DNA of 64,000 bases from Siphonodentalium dalli. Its lineage: Eukaryota > Mollusca > Scaphopoda > Gadilida > Siphonodentaliidae. A program made the position numbers and the translations under genes. Each line of letters starts with the position of its first letter. The first letter of the stretch is position 1. The stretch covers positions 4,576,976 through 4,640,975 of the forward strand of contig CP136069.1 of NCBI GenBank assembly GCA_032622095.1. The letters run 5' to 3'. A model generated the notes under the pieces. It did not search any database and was not told where the DNA came from. It saw only the letters and a program-made list of their open reading frames with translations. Positions 1 to 14,206 of this stretch are shown here, piece by piece.

Positions 1-3000
1 AATCACCTAATAACTTATTATCTTGGCTCTAATCACCTAATAACTTATTATCTTGGCTCTAATCACCTAATAACTTATTATCTTGGCTCTAATCACCTAA
101 TAACTTATTATCGCGGCTCTAATCACCTAATAACTTATTATCTTGGCTCTAATCACCTAATAACTTATTATCTTGGCTCTAATCACCTAATAACTTATTA
201 TCTTGGCTCTAATCACCTAATAACTTATTATCTTGGCTCTAATCACCTAATAACTTATTATCTTGGCTCTAATCACCTAATAACTTATTATCGCGGCTCT
301 AATCACCTAATAACTTATTATCTTGGCTCTAATCACCTAATAACTTATTATCTTGGCTCTAATCACCTAATAACTTATTATCTTGGCTCTAATCACCTAA
401 TAACTAATTATCGCGGCTCTAATCACCTGATAACTTATTATCGCGGCTCTAATCACCTGATAACTTATTATCGCGGCTCTAATCACCTAATAACTTATTA
501 TCTTGGCTCTAATCACCTAATAACTTATTATCGCGGCTCTAATCACCTAATAACTTATTATCTTGGCTCTAATCACCTAATAACTTATTATCTTGGCTCT
601 AATCACCTAATAACTTATTATCTTGGCTCTAATCACCTAATAACTTATTATCTTGGCTCTAATCACCTAATAACTTATTATCTTGGCTCTAATCACCTAA
701 TAACTTATTATCTTGGCTCTAATCACCTAATAACTTATTATCGCGGCTCTAATCACCTAATAACTTATTATCTTGGCTCTAATCACCTAATAACTTATTA
801 TCGCGGCTCTAATCATCTAATAACTTATTATCTTGGCTCTAATCATCTAATAACTTATTATCGCGGCTCTAATCACATAATAACTTATTATCTTGGCTCT
901 AATCGCCTAATAACTTATTATCTTGGCTCTAATCACCTAATAACTTATTATCGCGGCTCTAATCACCTAATAACTTATTATCGCGGCTCTAATCATCTAA
1001 TAACTTATTATCTTGGCTCTAATCACCTAATAACTTATTATCGCGGCTCTAATCACCTAATAACTTATTATCTTGGCTCTAATCACCTAATAACTTATTA
1101 TCGCGGCTCTAATCACCTAATAACTTATTATCGCGGCTCTAATCGCCTAATAACTTATTATCTTGGCTCTAATCACCTAATAACTTATTATCTTGGCTCT
1201 AATCATCTAATAACTTATTATCGCGGCTCTAATCACCTAATAACTTATTATCTTGGCTCTAATCATCTAATAACTTATTATCTTGGCTCTAATCACCTAA
1301 TAACTTATTATCTTGGCTCTAATCACCTAATAACTTATTATCTTGGCTCTAATCACCTAATAACTTATTATCTTGGCTCTAATCACCTAATAACTTATTA
1401 TCGCGGCTCTAATCACCTAATAACTTATTATCGCGGCTCTAATCACCTAATAACTTATTATCTTGGCTCTAATCACCTAATAACTTATTATCTTGGCTCT
1501 AATCACCTAATAACTTATTATCGCGGCTCTAATCACCTAATAACTTATTATCTTGGCTCTAATCACATAATAACTTATTATCTCGGCTCTAATCACCAAA
1601 TAACTTATTATCTTGGCTCTAATCACCTAATAACTTATTATCTCGGCTCTAATCACCTAATAACTTATTATCTTGGCTCTAATCACCTAATAACTTATTA
1701 TCTTGGCTCTAATCACCAAATAACTTATTATCTTGGCTCTAATCACCTAATAACTTATTATCTTGGTTCTAATTACCTAATAACTTATTATCTTGGCTCT
1801 AATCACCTAATAACTTATTATCTTGGCTCTAATCACCTAATAACTTATTATCTTGGCTCTAATCACCAAATAACTTATTATCTTTGCTCTAATCACCTAA
1901 TAACTTATTATCTTGGCTCTAATTACCTAATAACTTATTATCTTGGCTCTAATCACCTAATAACTTATTATCTTGGCTCTAATCACCTAATAACTTATTA
2001 TCTTGGCTCTAATCACCTAATAACTTATTATCTTGGCTCTAATCACCTAATAACTTATTATCTCGGCTCTAATCACCAAATAACTTATTATCTTGGCTCT
2101 AATCACCTAATAACTTATTATCTCGGCTCTAATCACCTAATAACTTATTATCTTGGCTCTAATCACCTAATAACTTATTATCTCGGCTCTAATCACCTAA
2201 TAACTTATTATCTTGGCTCTAATCACCTAATAACTTATTATCGCGGCTCTAATCACCTAATAACTTATTATCGCGGCTCTAATCACCTAATAACTTATTA
2301 TCTTGGCTCTAATCACCTAATAACTTATTATCTTGGCTCTAATCACCTAATAACTTATTATCGCGGCTCTAATCACCTAATAACTTATTATCTTGGCTCT
2401 AATCACCTAATAACTTATTATCTTGGCTCTAATCACCTAATAACTTATTATCTTGGCTCTAATCACCTAATAACTTATTATCTTGGCTCTAATCACCTAA
2501 TAACTTATTATCTTGGCTCTAATCACCTAATAACTTATTATCTTGGCTCTAATCACCTAATAACTTATTATCGCGTCTCTAATCACCTAATAACTTATTA
2601 TCTTGGCTCTAATCACCTAATAACTTATTATCGTGGCTCTAATAACCTAATAACTTATTATCTTGGCTCTAATCACCTAATAACTTATTATCTTGGCTCT
2701 AATCACCTAATAACTTATTATCGCGGCTCTAATCACCTAATAACTTATTATCACGGCTCTAATCACCTAATAACTTATTATCGCGGCTCTAATCACCTAA
2801 TAACTTATTATCTTGGCTCTAATCACCTAATAACTAATTATCGCGGCTCTAATCACCTAATAACTTATTATCTTGGCTCTAATAACCTAATAACTTATTA
2901 TCTTGGCTCTAATCACCTAATAACTTATTATCTTGGCTCTAATCACCTAATAACTTATTATCTTGGCTCTAATCACCTAATAACTTATTATCTTGGCTCT

Positions 3001-6000
3001 AATCACCTAATAACTTATTATCTTGGCTCTAATCACCTAATAACTTATTATCTTGGCTCTAATCACCTAATAACTTATTATCTCGGCTCTAATCACCTAA
3101 TAACTTATTATCTTGGCTCTAATCACCTAATAACTTATTATCTTGGCTCTAATCACCTAATAACTTATTATCTTGGCTCTAATCACCTAATAACTTATTA
3201 TCTTGGCTCTAATCACCTAATAACTTATTATCTTGGCTCTAATCACCTAATAACTTATTATCTTGGCTCTAATCACCTAATAACTTATTATCTTGGCTCT
3301 AATCACATAATAACTTATTATCGCGGCTCTAATCACCTAATAACTTATTATCTCGGCTCTAATCACCTAATAACTTATTATCGCGGCTCTAATCACCTAA
3401 TAACTTATTATCGCGGCTCTAATCACCTAATAACTTATTATCTTGGCTCTAATCACCTAATAACTTATTATCTTGGCTCTAATCACCTAATAACTTATTA
3501 TCTTGGCTCTAATCACCTAATAACTTATTATCTTGGCTCTAATCACCTAATAACTTATTATCTTGGCTCTAATCACCTAATAACTTATTATCTTGGCTCT
3601 AATCACCTAATAACTTATTTTCTTGGCTCTAATAACCTAATAACTTATTATCTTGGCTCTAATCACCTAATAACTTATTAATTTGGCTCTAATCACCTAA
3701 TAACTTATTATCTTGGCTCTAATCACCTAATAACTTATTATCTTGGCTCTAATCACCTAATAACTTATTATCACGGCTCTAATCACCTAATAACTTATTA
3801 TCGCGGCTCTAATCACCTAATAACTTATTATCTTGGCTCTAATCACCTAATAACTTATTATCGCGGCTCTAATCACCTAATAACTTATTATCTTGGCTCT
3901 AATCACCTAATAACTTATTATCTTGGCTCTAATCACCTAATAACTTATTATCTTGGCTCTAATCACCTAATAACTTATTATCTTGGCTCTAATCACCTAA
4001 TAACTTATTAATTTGGCTCTAATCACCTAATAACTTATTATCTTGGCTCTAATCACCTAATAACTTATTATCTTGGCTCTAATCACCTAATAACTTATTA
4101 TCGCGGCTCTAATCACCTAATAACTTATTATCGCGGCTCTAATCACCTAATAACTTATTATCTTGGCTCTAATCACCTAATAACTTATTATCGCGGCTCT
4201 AATCACCTAATAACTTATTATCTCGGCTCTAATCACCTAATAACTTATTATCTTGGCTCTAATCACCTAATAACTTATTATCGCGGCTCTAATCACCTAA
4301 TAACTTATTATCGCGGCTCTAATCACCTAATAACTTATTATCTTGGCTCTAATCACCTAATAACTTATTATCGCGGCTCTACTCACCTAATAACTTATTA
4401 TCGCGGCTCTAATCACCTAATAACTTATTATCTTGGCTCTAATCACCTAATAACTTATTATCTCGGCTCTAATCACCTAACAACTTATTATCTTGGCTCT
4501 AATCACCTAATAACTTATTATCTTGGCTCTAATCACCTAATAACTTATTATCTTGGCTCTAATCACCTAATAACTTATTATCTTGGCTCTAATCACCTAA
4601 TAACTTATTATCTTGGCTCTAATCACCTAATAACTTATTATCGCGGCTTTAATCACCTAATAACTTATTATCTTGGCTCTAATCACCTAATAACTTATTA
4701 TCTTGGCTCTAATCACCTAATAACTTATTATCTTGGCTCTAATCACCAAATAACTTATTATCTTGGCTCTAATCACCTAATAACTTATTATCTTGGCTCT
4801 AATCACCTAATAACTTATTATCTTGGCTCTAATCACCTAATAACTTATTATCTTGGCTCTAGTCACCTAATAACTTATTATCTTGGCTCTAATCACCTAA
4901 CAACTTATTATCTTGGCTCTAATCACCTAATAACTTATTATCTTGGCTCTAATCACCTAATAACTTATTATCTTGGCTCTAATCACTTAATAACTTATTA
5001 TCGCGGCTCTAATCACCTAATAACTTATTATCTTGGCTCTAATCACCTAATAACTTATTATCGCGGCTCTAATCACCTAATAACTTATTATCGCGGCTCT
5101 AATCACCTAATAACTTATTATCTTGGCTCTAATCACCTAATAACTTATTATCTTGGCTCTAATCGCCTAATAACTTATTATCGCGGCTCTAATCACCTAA
5201 TAACTTATTATCTTGGCTCTAATCACCTAATAACTTATTATCTTGGCTCTAATCACCTAATAACTTATTATCTTGGCTCTAATCACCTAATAACTTATTA
5301 TCTTGGCTCTAATCACCTAATAACTTATTATCTTGGCTCTAATCACCAATAACTTATTATCTTGGCTCTAATCACCTAATAACTTATTATCTTGGCTCTA
5401 ATCACCTAATAACTTATTATCTTGGCTCTAATCACCTAATAACTTATTATCTTGGCTCTAATCACCTAATAACTTATTATCGCGGCTCTAATCACCTAAT
5501 AACTTATTATCTTGGCTCTAATCACCTAATAACTTATTATCTTGGCTCTAATCACCTAATAACTTATTATCTTGGCTCTAATCACCTAATAACTTATTAT
5601 CGCGGCTCTAATCACCTAATAACTTATTATCGCGGCTCTAATCACCTAATAACTTATTATCTTGGCTCTAATCACCTAATAACTTATTATCTTGGCTCTA
5701 ATCACCTAATAACTTATTATCTTGGCTCTAATCACCTAATAACTTATTATCTTGGCTCTAATCACCTAATAACTTATTATCTTGGCTCTAATCACCAAAT
5801 AACTTATTATCTTGGCTCTAATCACCTAACAACTTATTATCTTGGCTCTAATCACCTAATAACTTATTATCGCGGCTCTAATCACCTAATAACTTATTAT
5901 CGCGGCTCTAATCACCTAATAACTTATTATCTTGGCTCTAATCACCAAATAACTTATTATCTTGGCTCTAATCACCTAATAACTTATTATCTTGGCTCTA

Positions 6001-9000
6001 ATCACCTAATAACTTATTATCGCGGCTCTAATCACCTAATAACTTATTATCGCGGCTCTAATCACCTAATAACTTATTATCGCGGCTCTAATCACCTAAT
6101 AACTTATTATCTTAGCTCTAATCACCTAATAACTTATTATCTTGGCTCTAATCACCTAATAACTTATTATATTGGCTCTAATCACCTAATAACTTATTAT
6201 CTTGGCTCTAATCACCAAATAACATATTATCGCGGCTCTAATCACCTAATAACTTATTATCTCGGCTCTAATCACCTAATAACTTATTATCGCGGCTCTA
6301 ATCACCTAATAACTTATTATCTTGGCTCTAATCACCTAATAACTTATTATCTTGGCTCTAATCACCTAATAACTTATTATCTTGGCTCTAATCACCTAAT
6401 AACTTATTATCTTGGCTCTAATCACCTAATAACTTATTATCTTGGCTCTAATCACCTAATAACTTATTATCTTGGCTCTAATCACCTAATAACTTATTAT
6501 CGCGGCTCTAATCACATAATAACTTATTATCTTGGCTCTAATCACCTAATAACTTATTATCTTGGCTCTAATCACCTAATAACTTATTATCTTGGCTCTA
6601 ATCACCTAATAACTTATTATCTTGGCTCTAATCACCTAATAACTTATTATCTTGGCTCTAATCACCTAATAACTTATTATCTTGGCTCTAATCACCTAAT
6701 AACTTATTATCTTGGCTCTAATCACCTAATAACTTATTATCTTGGCTCTAATCACCTAATAACTTATTATCTCGGCTCTAATCACCTAATAAATTATTAT
6801 CTTGGCTCTAATCACCTAATAACTTATTATCTTGGCTCTAATCACCTAATAACTTATTATCGCGGCTCTAATCACCTAATAACTTATTATCTTGGCTCTA
6901 ATCACCTAATAACTTATTATCTCGGCTCTAATCACCTAATAACTTATTATCTTGGCTCTAATCACATAATAACTTATTATCTTGGCTCTAATCACCTAAT
7001 AACTTATTATCGCGGCTCTAATCACCTAATAACTTATTATCTCGGCTCTAATCACCTAATAACTTATTATCTTGGCTCTAATCACCTAATAAACTTATTA
7101 TCTTGGCTCTAATCACCTAATAACTTATTATCTTGGCTCTAATCACCTAATAACTTATTATCTTGGCTCTAATCACCTAATAACTTATTATCTTGGCTCT
7201 AATCACCTAATAACTTATTATCTTGGCTCTAATCACCTAATAACTTATTATCTTGGCTCTAATCACCTAATAACTTATTATCTTGGCTCTAATCACCTAA
7301 TAACTTATTATCTTGGCTCTAATCACCTAATAACTTATTATCTTGGCTCTAATCACCTAATAACTTATTATCTTGGCTCTAATCACCTAATAACTTATTA
7401 TCGCGGCTCTAATCACCTAATAACTTATTAACTTGGCTCTAATCACCTAATAACTTATTATCTTGGCTCTAATCACCTAATAACTTATTATCTTGGCTCT
7501 AATCACCTAATAACTTAGTATCTTGGCTCTAATCACCTAATAACTTATTATCGCGGCTCTAATCACCTAATAACTTATTATCGCGGCTCTAATCACCTAA
7601 TAACTTATTATCGCGGCTCTAATCACCTAATAACTTATTATCGCGGCTCTAATCACATAATAACTTATTATCTTGGCTCTAATCACATAATAACTTAGTA
7701 TCTTGGCTCTAATCACCTAATAACTTATTATCTTGGCTCTAATCACCTAATAACTTATTATCTTGGCTCTAATCACCAAATAACTTATTATCTCGGCTCT
7801 AATCGCCTAATAACTTATTATCTTGGCTCTAATCGCCTAATAACTTATTATCTTGGCTCTAATCACCTAATAACTTATTATCTCGGCTCTAATCACCTAA
7901 TAACTTATTATCTCGGCTCTAATCACATAATAACTTAGTATCTTGGCTCTAATCACCTAATAACTTATTATCTCGCTCTAATCACATAATAACTTATTAT
8001 CGCGGCTCTAATCACCTAATAACTTATTATCTTGGCTCTAATCACCAAATAACTTATTATCTTGGCTCTAATCACCAAATAACTTATTATCTTGGCTCTA
8101 ATCACCTAATAACTTATTATCTTGGCTCTAATCACCTAATAACTTATTATCTTGGCTCTAATCACCTAATAACTTATTATCTTGGCTCTAATCACCAAAT
8201 AACTTATTATCTTGGCTCTAATCACCTAATAACTTATTATCTTGGCTCTAATCACCTAATAACTTATTATCTTGGCTCTAATCACCTAATAACTTATTAT
8301 CTTGGCTCTAATCACCTAATAACTTATTATCTTGGCTCTAATCACCTAATAACTTATTATCTTGGCTCTAATCACCTAATAACTTATTATCGCGGCTCTA
8401 ATCACCTAATAACTTATTATCGCGGCTCTAATCACCTAATAACTTATTATCTTGGCTCTAATCACCTAATAACTTATTATCTTGGCTCTAATCGCCTAAT
8501 AACTTATTATCGCGGCTCTAATCACCTAATAACTTATTATCTTGGCTCTAATCACCTAATAACTTATTATCTTGGCTCTAATCACCTAATAACTTATTAT
8601 CTTGGCTCTAATCACCTAATAACTTATTATCTTGGCTCTAATCACCTAATAACTTATTATCTTGGCTCTAATCACCAAATAACTTATTATCTTGGCTCTA
8701 ATCACCTAATAACTTATTATCTTGGCTCTAATCACCTAATAACTTATTATCTTGGCTCTAATCACCTAATAACTTATTATCTTGGCACTAATCACCTAAT
8801 AACTTATTATCGCGGCTCTAATCACCTAATAACTTATTATCTTGGCTCTAATCACCTAATAACTTATTATCTTGGCTCTAATCACCTAATAACTTATTAT
8901 CGCGGCTCTAATCACCTAATAACTTATTATCGCGGCTCTAATCACCTAATAACTTATTATCTTGGCTCTAATCACCTAATAACTTATTATCTTGGCTCTA

Positions 9001-10455
9001 ATCACCTAATAACTTATTATCTTGGCTCTAATCACCTAATAACTTATTATCTTGGCGCTAATCACCTAATAACTTATTATCGCGGCTCTAATCACCTAAT
9101 AACTTATTATCGCGGCTCTAATCACCTAATAACTTATTATCGCGGCTCTAATCACCTAATAACTTATTATCTTGGCTCTAATCACCTAATAACTTATTAT
9201 CTTGGCTCTAATCACCTAATAACTTATTATCTTGGCTCTAATCACCTAATAACTTATTATCTTGGCTCTAATCACCTAATAACTTATTATCTTGGCTCTA
9301 ATCACCTAATAACTTATTATCTTGGCTCTAATCACCTAATAACTTATTATCGCGGCTCTAATCACCAAATAACTTATTATCGCGGCTCTAATCACCTAAT
9401 AACTTATTATCTTGGCTCTAATCACCTAATAACTTATTATCGCGGCTCTAATCACCTAATAACTTATTATCGCGGCTCTAATCACCTAATAACTTATTAT
9501 CTTGGCTCTAATCACCTAATAACTTATTATCTTGGCTCTAATCGCCTAATAACTTATTATCGCGGGCTCTAATCACCTAATAACTTATTATCTTGGCTCT
9601 AATCACCTAATAACTTATTATCTTGGCTCTAATCACCTAATAACTTATTATCTTGGCTCTAATCACCTAATAACTTATTATCTTGGCTCTAATCACCTAA
9701 TAACTTATTATCTTGGCTCTAATCACCTAATAACTTATTATCTTGGCTCTAATCACCTAATAACTTATTATCGCGGCTCTAATCACCTAATAACTTATTA
9801 TCTTGGCTCTAATCACCTAATAACTTATTATCTTGGCTCTAATCACCTAATAACTTATTATCTTGGCTCTAATCACCTAATAACTTATTATCTTGGCTCT
9901 AATCACCTAATAACTTATTATCTTTGCTCTAATCACCTAATAACTTATTATCTTGGCTCTAATCACCTAATAACTTATTATTGCGGCTCTAGTCACCTAA
10001 TAACTTATTATCTTGGCTCTAATCACCTAATAACTTATTATCTTGGCTCTAATCACCTAATAACTTATTATCGCGGCTCTAATCACCTAATAACTTATTA
10101 TCTTGGCTCTAATCACCTAACTTAATCACCTAATAACTTATTATCTTGGCTCTAATCAACTTATTATCTTGGCTCTAATCACCTAATAACTTATTATCTT
10201 GGCTCTAATCACCTAATAACTTATTATCTTGGCTCTAATCACCTAATAACTTATTATCTTGGCTCTAATCACCTAATAACTTATTATCTTGGCTCTAATC
10301 ACCTAATAACTTATTATCTTGGCTCTAATCACCTAATAACTTATTATCTTGGCTCTAATCACCTAATAACTTATTATCTTGGCTCTAATCACCTAATAAC
10401 TTATTATCGCGGCTCTAATCACCTAATAACTTATTATCTTGGCTGTAATCACCTA
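1..10455. repeat. 30-bp satellite array (about 348 copies)
   Basis: Uninterrupted tandem repeat of a 30-bp unit starting AATCACCTAATAACTTATTA and ending TCTTGGCTCT. Each unit contains a 13-base palindrome, TAATAA-C-TTATTA. Two main subtypes differ by a dinucleotide, TCTTGG or TCGCGG, with rare intermediates TCTCGG, TCACGG and TCGTGG. Register shifts of one base occur near 5346, 7091, 7974 and 9565, and a scrambled stretch lies at 10117-10170. Every frame is closed by stops and there are no unique spacers. The array runs into the assembly gap, so its real length is unknown. Confidence 0.98.
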
Positions 10456-10555
10456 NNNNNNNNNNNNNNNNNNNNNNNNNNNNNNNNNNNNNNNNNNNNN
10501 NNNNNNNNNNNNNNNNNNNNNNNNNNNNNNNNNNNNNNNNNNNNNNNNNNNNNNN
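10456..10555. other. Assembly gap (100 N)
   Basis: Exactly 100 N bases, a conventional scaffold gap of unknown true size. It lies at the edge of the 30-bp satellite, where assembly commonly fails. Confidence 0.99.
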
Positions 10556-10817
10556 CGCTCAAGCACATTTGGTCATTGAAACATTTTGATTTATATATAT
10601 TGTTTTTATATTTTTGTTTAAGAGTGAATTCCTTGCTCAATTTAACAAAACCAATTTTATTAGATTTTTTTTTAATTAAAAATTTTGAAAAATTAATACC
10701 ATTATAATATCCGCCAGGGTACCCAGAGTCACCACACCAAATTTGGTTGAACTCGGTCTAGGGGTCTGAGAGAGAGAATCTGGACAGATCTTACTCATTT
10801 ATATATATATAGATAGA
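10556..10817. other. AT-rich spacer, nothing recognised
   Basis: AT-rich sequence between the gap and the next repeat. It has short poly-T and TA runs (for example near 10800) but no credible ORF, RNA gene or element terminus. Confidence 0.5.
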
Positions 10818-11411
10818 TGACAAGCAGTCACAGCACTATACCAGACTTGGATACTTTAGGTCTTGTAAGAGATCATCTAAGTTGAAAAACATGTAAATAA
10901 TTCACTGATTGGCTTGATGCACTGGTGACAGATAGTTTCTACCCATTGATAGTCACATTAATGTTTGAGACAGTTGCTCGCTCTTTTTCCGTGCACACAA
11001 TGATCTATGTATTAGTTACATCAGGACAAGTTTACTTATATATACGAACTTAGGTCATTGTACAGGATACACACAATTCCATAATTTCTAACAATTTACC
11101 GATTAGTCTGTCAACCAGCCCATTATCTAGCATTATGCCTTAACACTTTTGTTAGTCTACTGGAGCAACCTCTGTTATAATAAATGACAAACAGTCACTA
11201 TGTCAGACTTGGATATTTTAGGTGTTGTGAGAGTAACCGATCATGAGTTGATAGACATGCAAATATTTCACTGATTGGCTTAATGCACTGGTGAACAGTG
11301 TGATGACAGTTATATTCTAGCCATTGGTAGTCACATTAATGTTTGAGACAGTTGCTCATTCTTTTTCCATGCACACAATGATCTAGGCTTTAGTTACATC
11401 AAGACAAGTTT
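10818..11411. repeat. Diverged direct duplication of about 220 bp
   Basis: Two related copies at about 10818-11036 and 11185-11411. They share blocks such as CACTGATTGGCTT, TAGTCACATTAATGTTTGAG and CACACAATGATCTA, separated by about 150 bp of other sequence. No coding potential or transposon termini were seen. This is an old local duplication or two copies of an unknown dispersed repeat. Confidence 0.7.
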
Positions 11412-11734
11412 ATTTCAGTTTTACATTTCTCGAAGCTTCTTTCCGAAGGGTATCGGGAAGGAAATTTTTTACTCACCCGCCCCATATGCAACATGCCATA
11501 GCTTAATGTCATCTCCACTCAGCCCATATGCAGTCCCAGTATCATAAATATGGTGTTTTTGCAGTTATAAATTCTTATAATATGCTTTAAACTGTTACAA
11601 ATGTCAAATAAGTGCACAAAAGGTTTTTAGTAAAAAAATTGCATGAGGTTGTAAAAAACGCGTTTTTTGCCCCTTGGGCCACCCACCACCCCGGCATACG
11701 TTCCTGCAAATTTGTTACTACCCCCCCCCCCTGC

Positions 11735-11840
11735 CTGATCATTCTCTCTCTCTTCTCTCTCGCTCTCTCTCTTCTCTCTCTCGCTCTCTCTCTTCTCTCT
11801 TCTCTCTCTCTCTATGTCTCTCTCACTCGCTCTCACCCAC
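11735..11840. repeat. CT-rich microsatellite
   Basis: Low-complexity (CT)n tract interrupted by TTCT and CGCT. Purine-rich (GA)n tracts lie on the same strand near 12045-12100 and 12225-12265. The short ORFs on either strand here are products of the low complexity. Confidence 0.9.
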
Positions 11841-11924
11841 CTTGCAGAGAACAAACGAGCTCACCCCCAATATGCTATGATCCAATAATAAGTACATTGA
11901 CCTTAGAATACCCGAATCCAAGAT

Positions 11925-12315
11925 TGTCAATCGAGAATAACCCGGATTCGCTTCCCGAAAACTGAACAGAGGCGATTTGTTCGTACATCTGGACTCTGAA
12001 CGACCAGTGGTTAATGAACGAATTAGAGAGTATGGTGAAAGAGAGTAACAGACAGACAGACAGAGGAGGGAGAGTGAGAGAGAGAGGGTGGGAGATAGAT
12101 AGAAACATGGACCCGAGTTTCAGATTATCGATCGAGAATAACCCGGATTTGCGTTTCGGAACTGAATCAAGACGACAGGTATGTACACGCGCCGCCTTTC
12201 GAATGATCAGGGGCTAAACGAAAGAACGAGAGAAAGATATGTAGACAGATAGAGAGAGAGAGAGATTAACGAGACAAGTGATCCAGTGTGGCATTAACAA
12301 TCAAGAACAATCCGG
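11925..12315. repeat. Diverged tandem repeats of about 170-200 bp
   Basis: Three related blocks begin at about 11925, 12125 and 12290, each with a version of TCGAGAATAACCCGGATT. The first two continue with similar text (AACTGAA... then TTCGTACA or TATGTACA), followed by GA-rich stretches. They form a degenerate repeat that leads into the 48-bp repeat. Confidence 0.55.
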
Positions 12316-12470
12316 ATTCACTTGTATGAGCCTGTCGTCTGTTTGCAGCCATGGGACGCCCGGATTCACTTGTATGAGCCTGTCGTCTGTTTGCAGCCAT
12401 GTGAAGCCCGGATTCACTTGTATGAGCCTGTCGTCTGTTTGCAGCCATGGGACGCCCGGATTCGTGGCTA
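12316..12470. repeat. 48-bp tandem repeat, three copies
   Basis: A 48-bp unit starting ATTCACTTGTATGAGCCTGT begins at 12316, 12364 and 12412, with a partial fourth at 12460. Because 48 is a multiple of three, both strands stay open and give short repetitive ORFs, which I do not regard as genes. Confidence 0.9.
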
Positions 12471-13655
12471 TAGGATTTCATGGCTTGTAAATTGCGTCGA
12501 ATCCGTGAGATTCACCCAATTATTTGTTTTTATTTTGTATGATTGCTATCTGTTTTGATTTCCAATTGTTTGTTTATTCAATTTCGTATAATATAAAATA
12601 TGACCAACGACATTTGTGTCAATTATTCCGATAGTTTTATTTTCTCCGATGCTTGGGTTAAAGGCCCTCTTAATTTTCGAGTCACAATTTTTTTTCTTAT
12701 TTTGTGCCTTGATGTACGGTTTGAATATGATTATCATACTATAATTCATCCCCATTTGGAATTGGAACGTCTGTGTCTCAGAAGGTGCCCATAGAAAATA
12801 GCTGAAATAATGAATTCATTCCATCCCATTATGGCTCCCAGAATGCAACAAAATTCGAACTATAGTTTTTTTTTCTATGGAATATAGAGTTATGCCCCTT
12901 CCATTGGAAATAAAATTTTGTGTATAAACGTCAGCACAGAACAAACGACGGTTTCTCAACAGAAACAACATGTTCACAGTTTATTACATCGAATAAGTTG
13001 AAAGTACAATGTTCTGGGGCTTCCTCTTTGAAATGGTATATGATATGGCATTAAGTTTTATTAACGCCACCGGTGTATACTGTTCTACAAATTTAGAAAT
13101 CTGTGCTCCCATGTGGATTTTATAAATAGATAATTGTTTTTTCCCGGTTATATTGGGACGTATTAAAGTTGTACTGCGACCCCCGAGTACGGTAAAAGCT
13201 GTAGTTGGTATGTCCAAGTTCGTGAAAGTTCTACAGACTATGCCGATGATTTGAGAAGCTTTATTGTTTTAGGATATTGTAGGAAGGCTAATCTGGCCGT
13301 GTCAAATTGAGCTATCGCGATGGGATATCTCGCAGGACAACACATTTCGGGTTTTTCGTGCGATGTGTATATTCGCTGGATGTCTTATAGTTGCAGTGTG
13401 TAACTATTATGACCGCGTTAATTGCGTTCGATGTTTAGGTATGAACAATGGCTGGGCCATGCACACTTGAAGATTTTATTGCGGGAACACAATTTTTTAT
13501 CCGCATTTAGAAGCTTCTGGTTTGGTGAATGAAAAACCTGCAGCAATAAGCCGTAGTTTTTTTGTAATAATTTTAAGGATTAGTTGTTTTAACGGAATTC
13601 TGAGGCGGTGCATTAATGTAACCAATATATTTTATATTATAATTTATATTTATGG
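12471..13655. other. Non-coding stretch, nothing recognised
   Basis: About 1.2 kb of AT-rich unique-looking sequence. A 77-codon minus-strand ORF at 12984-13217 shows no family motif I recognise and no support from neighbours. No RNA gene or transposon ends were seen. Confidence 0.5.
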
Positions 13656-13885
13656 CTAATAATATGATCTTGGGGCGTTACCATTTCTGACTATGGTTTT
13701 CTTGTTGAATAGTGCTGTTGGTAACGGGATAACTCATGAGACAGCACGTTCGCTATATCAACTGACCTCGTGCTGGATTGAAGCCCAATCACCCTAGAAT
13801 ATATTAAGTTGGTGTCATATACCTTTGTATCCCCAACTTTTATCACTTCTTCGTGGTGGCCATAGTCTGCCATGCATATATATGG
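13656..13885 (-). pseudogene. Frameshifted fragment of a multicopy invertebrate ORF family
   Basis: On the minus strand a 60-codon frame from 13873 reads KVGDTKVYDTNLIYSRVIGL and later VLSHELS. It then goes out of frame in a short C run. The continuing frame reads PLPTALFNKKTIV and ends at a TAG at 13656. The pattern DTxLIYxRVxGLQxSSR...HELSPxPTxxF is one I recall from multicopy proteins of unknown function in cnidarian and molluscan genomes. The likely lesion is loss of one C near 13732. The upstream part is cut off at 13886, where the Penelope-like element starts, so insertion probably truncated it. Function unknown; the family assignment is from memory. Confidence 0.5.
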
Positions 13886-13961
13886 TATTTTGAAAGTGTG
13901 GAGAGCGCGGGCACAGGTCGGAATCCGATTTCTTATGTAATTATTTCTATGGAACTAGCTA

Positions 13962-14056
13962 AATTTTGTTAGGTTGTGTCGGAAATTGACATAAATTTTG
14001 TTAGGTTGTGTCAGAAATTGACATAAATTTTGTTAGGTTGTGTCGAAATTGACATT
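13962..14056 (-). repeat. 33-bp repeats in the PLE 3' UTR
   Basis: Three tandem units containing TTTTGTTAGGTTGTGTC followed by GAAATTGACATAAA, with a diverged fourth near 14100. The same block occurs in copy 2 at about 18575-18670, so it belongs to the element. Confidence 0.85.
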
Positions 14057-14206
14057 GAATAATTTGTTGAGCATTGTTGCCATTCAAAGATGGAACTAGC
14101 TAAATTTGTTTGGGTTGTGTCGGAAATTGACATAAAATATTGTGTTGAGCACAACTAAGGATAATGGTGTTGACATAAGCTAAAAGCTAATTAAACTGCG
14201 TGTTAA

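Noticed and set aside
1-10455. Regular 30-bp repeats that could suggest a CRISPR array
   Set aside because: There are no spacers between units; it is a plain eukaryotic satellite.
11627-11965. ORFs rich in Ser/Leu or Arg/Glu
   Set aside because: They are translations of the CT/GA microsatellite.
12266-12558. Overlapping repetitive ORFs on both strands
   Set aside because: Produced by the 48-bp repeat, a multiple of three.
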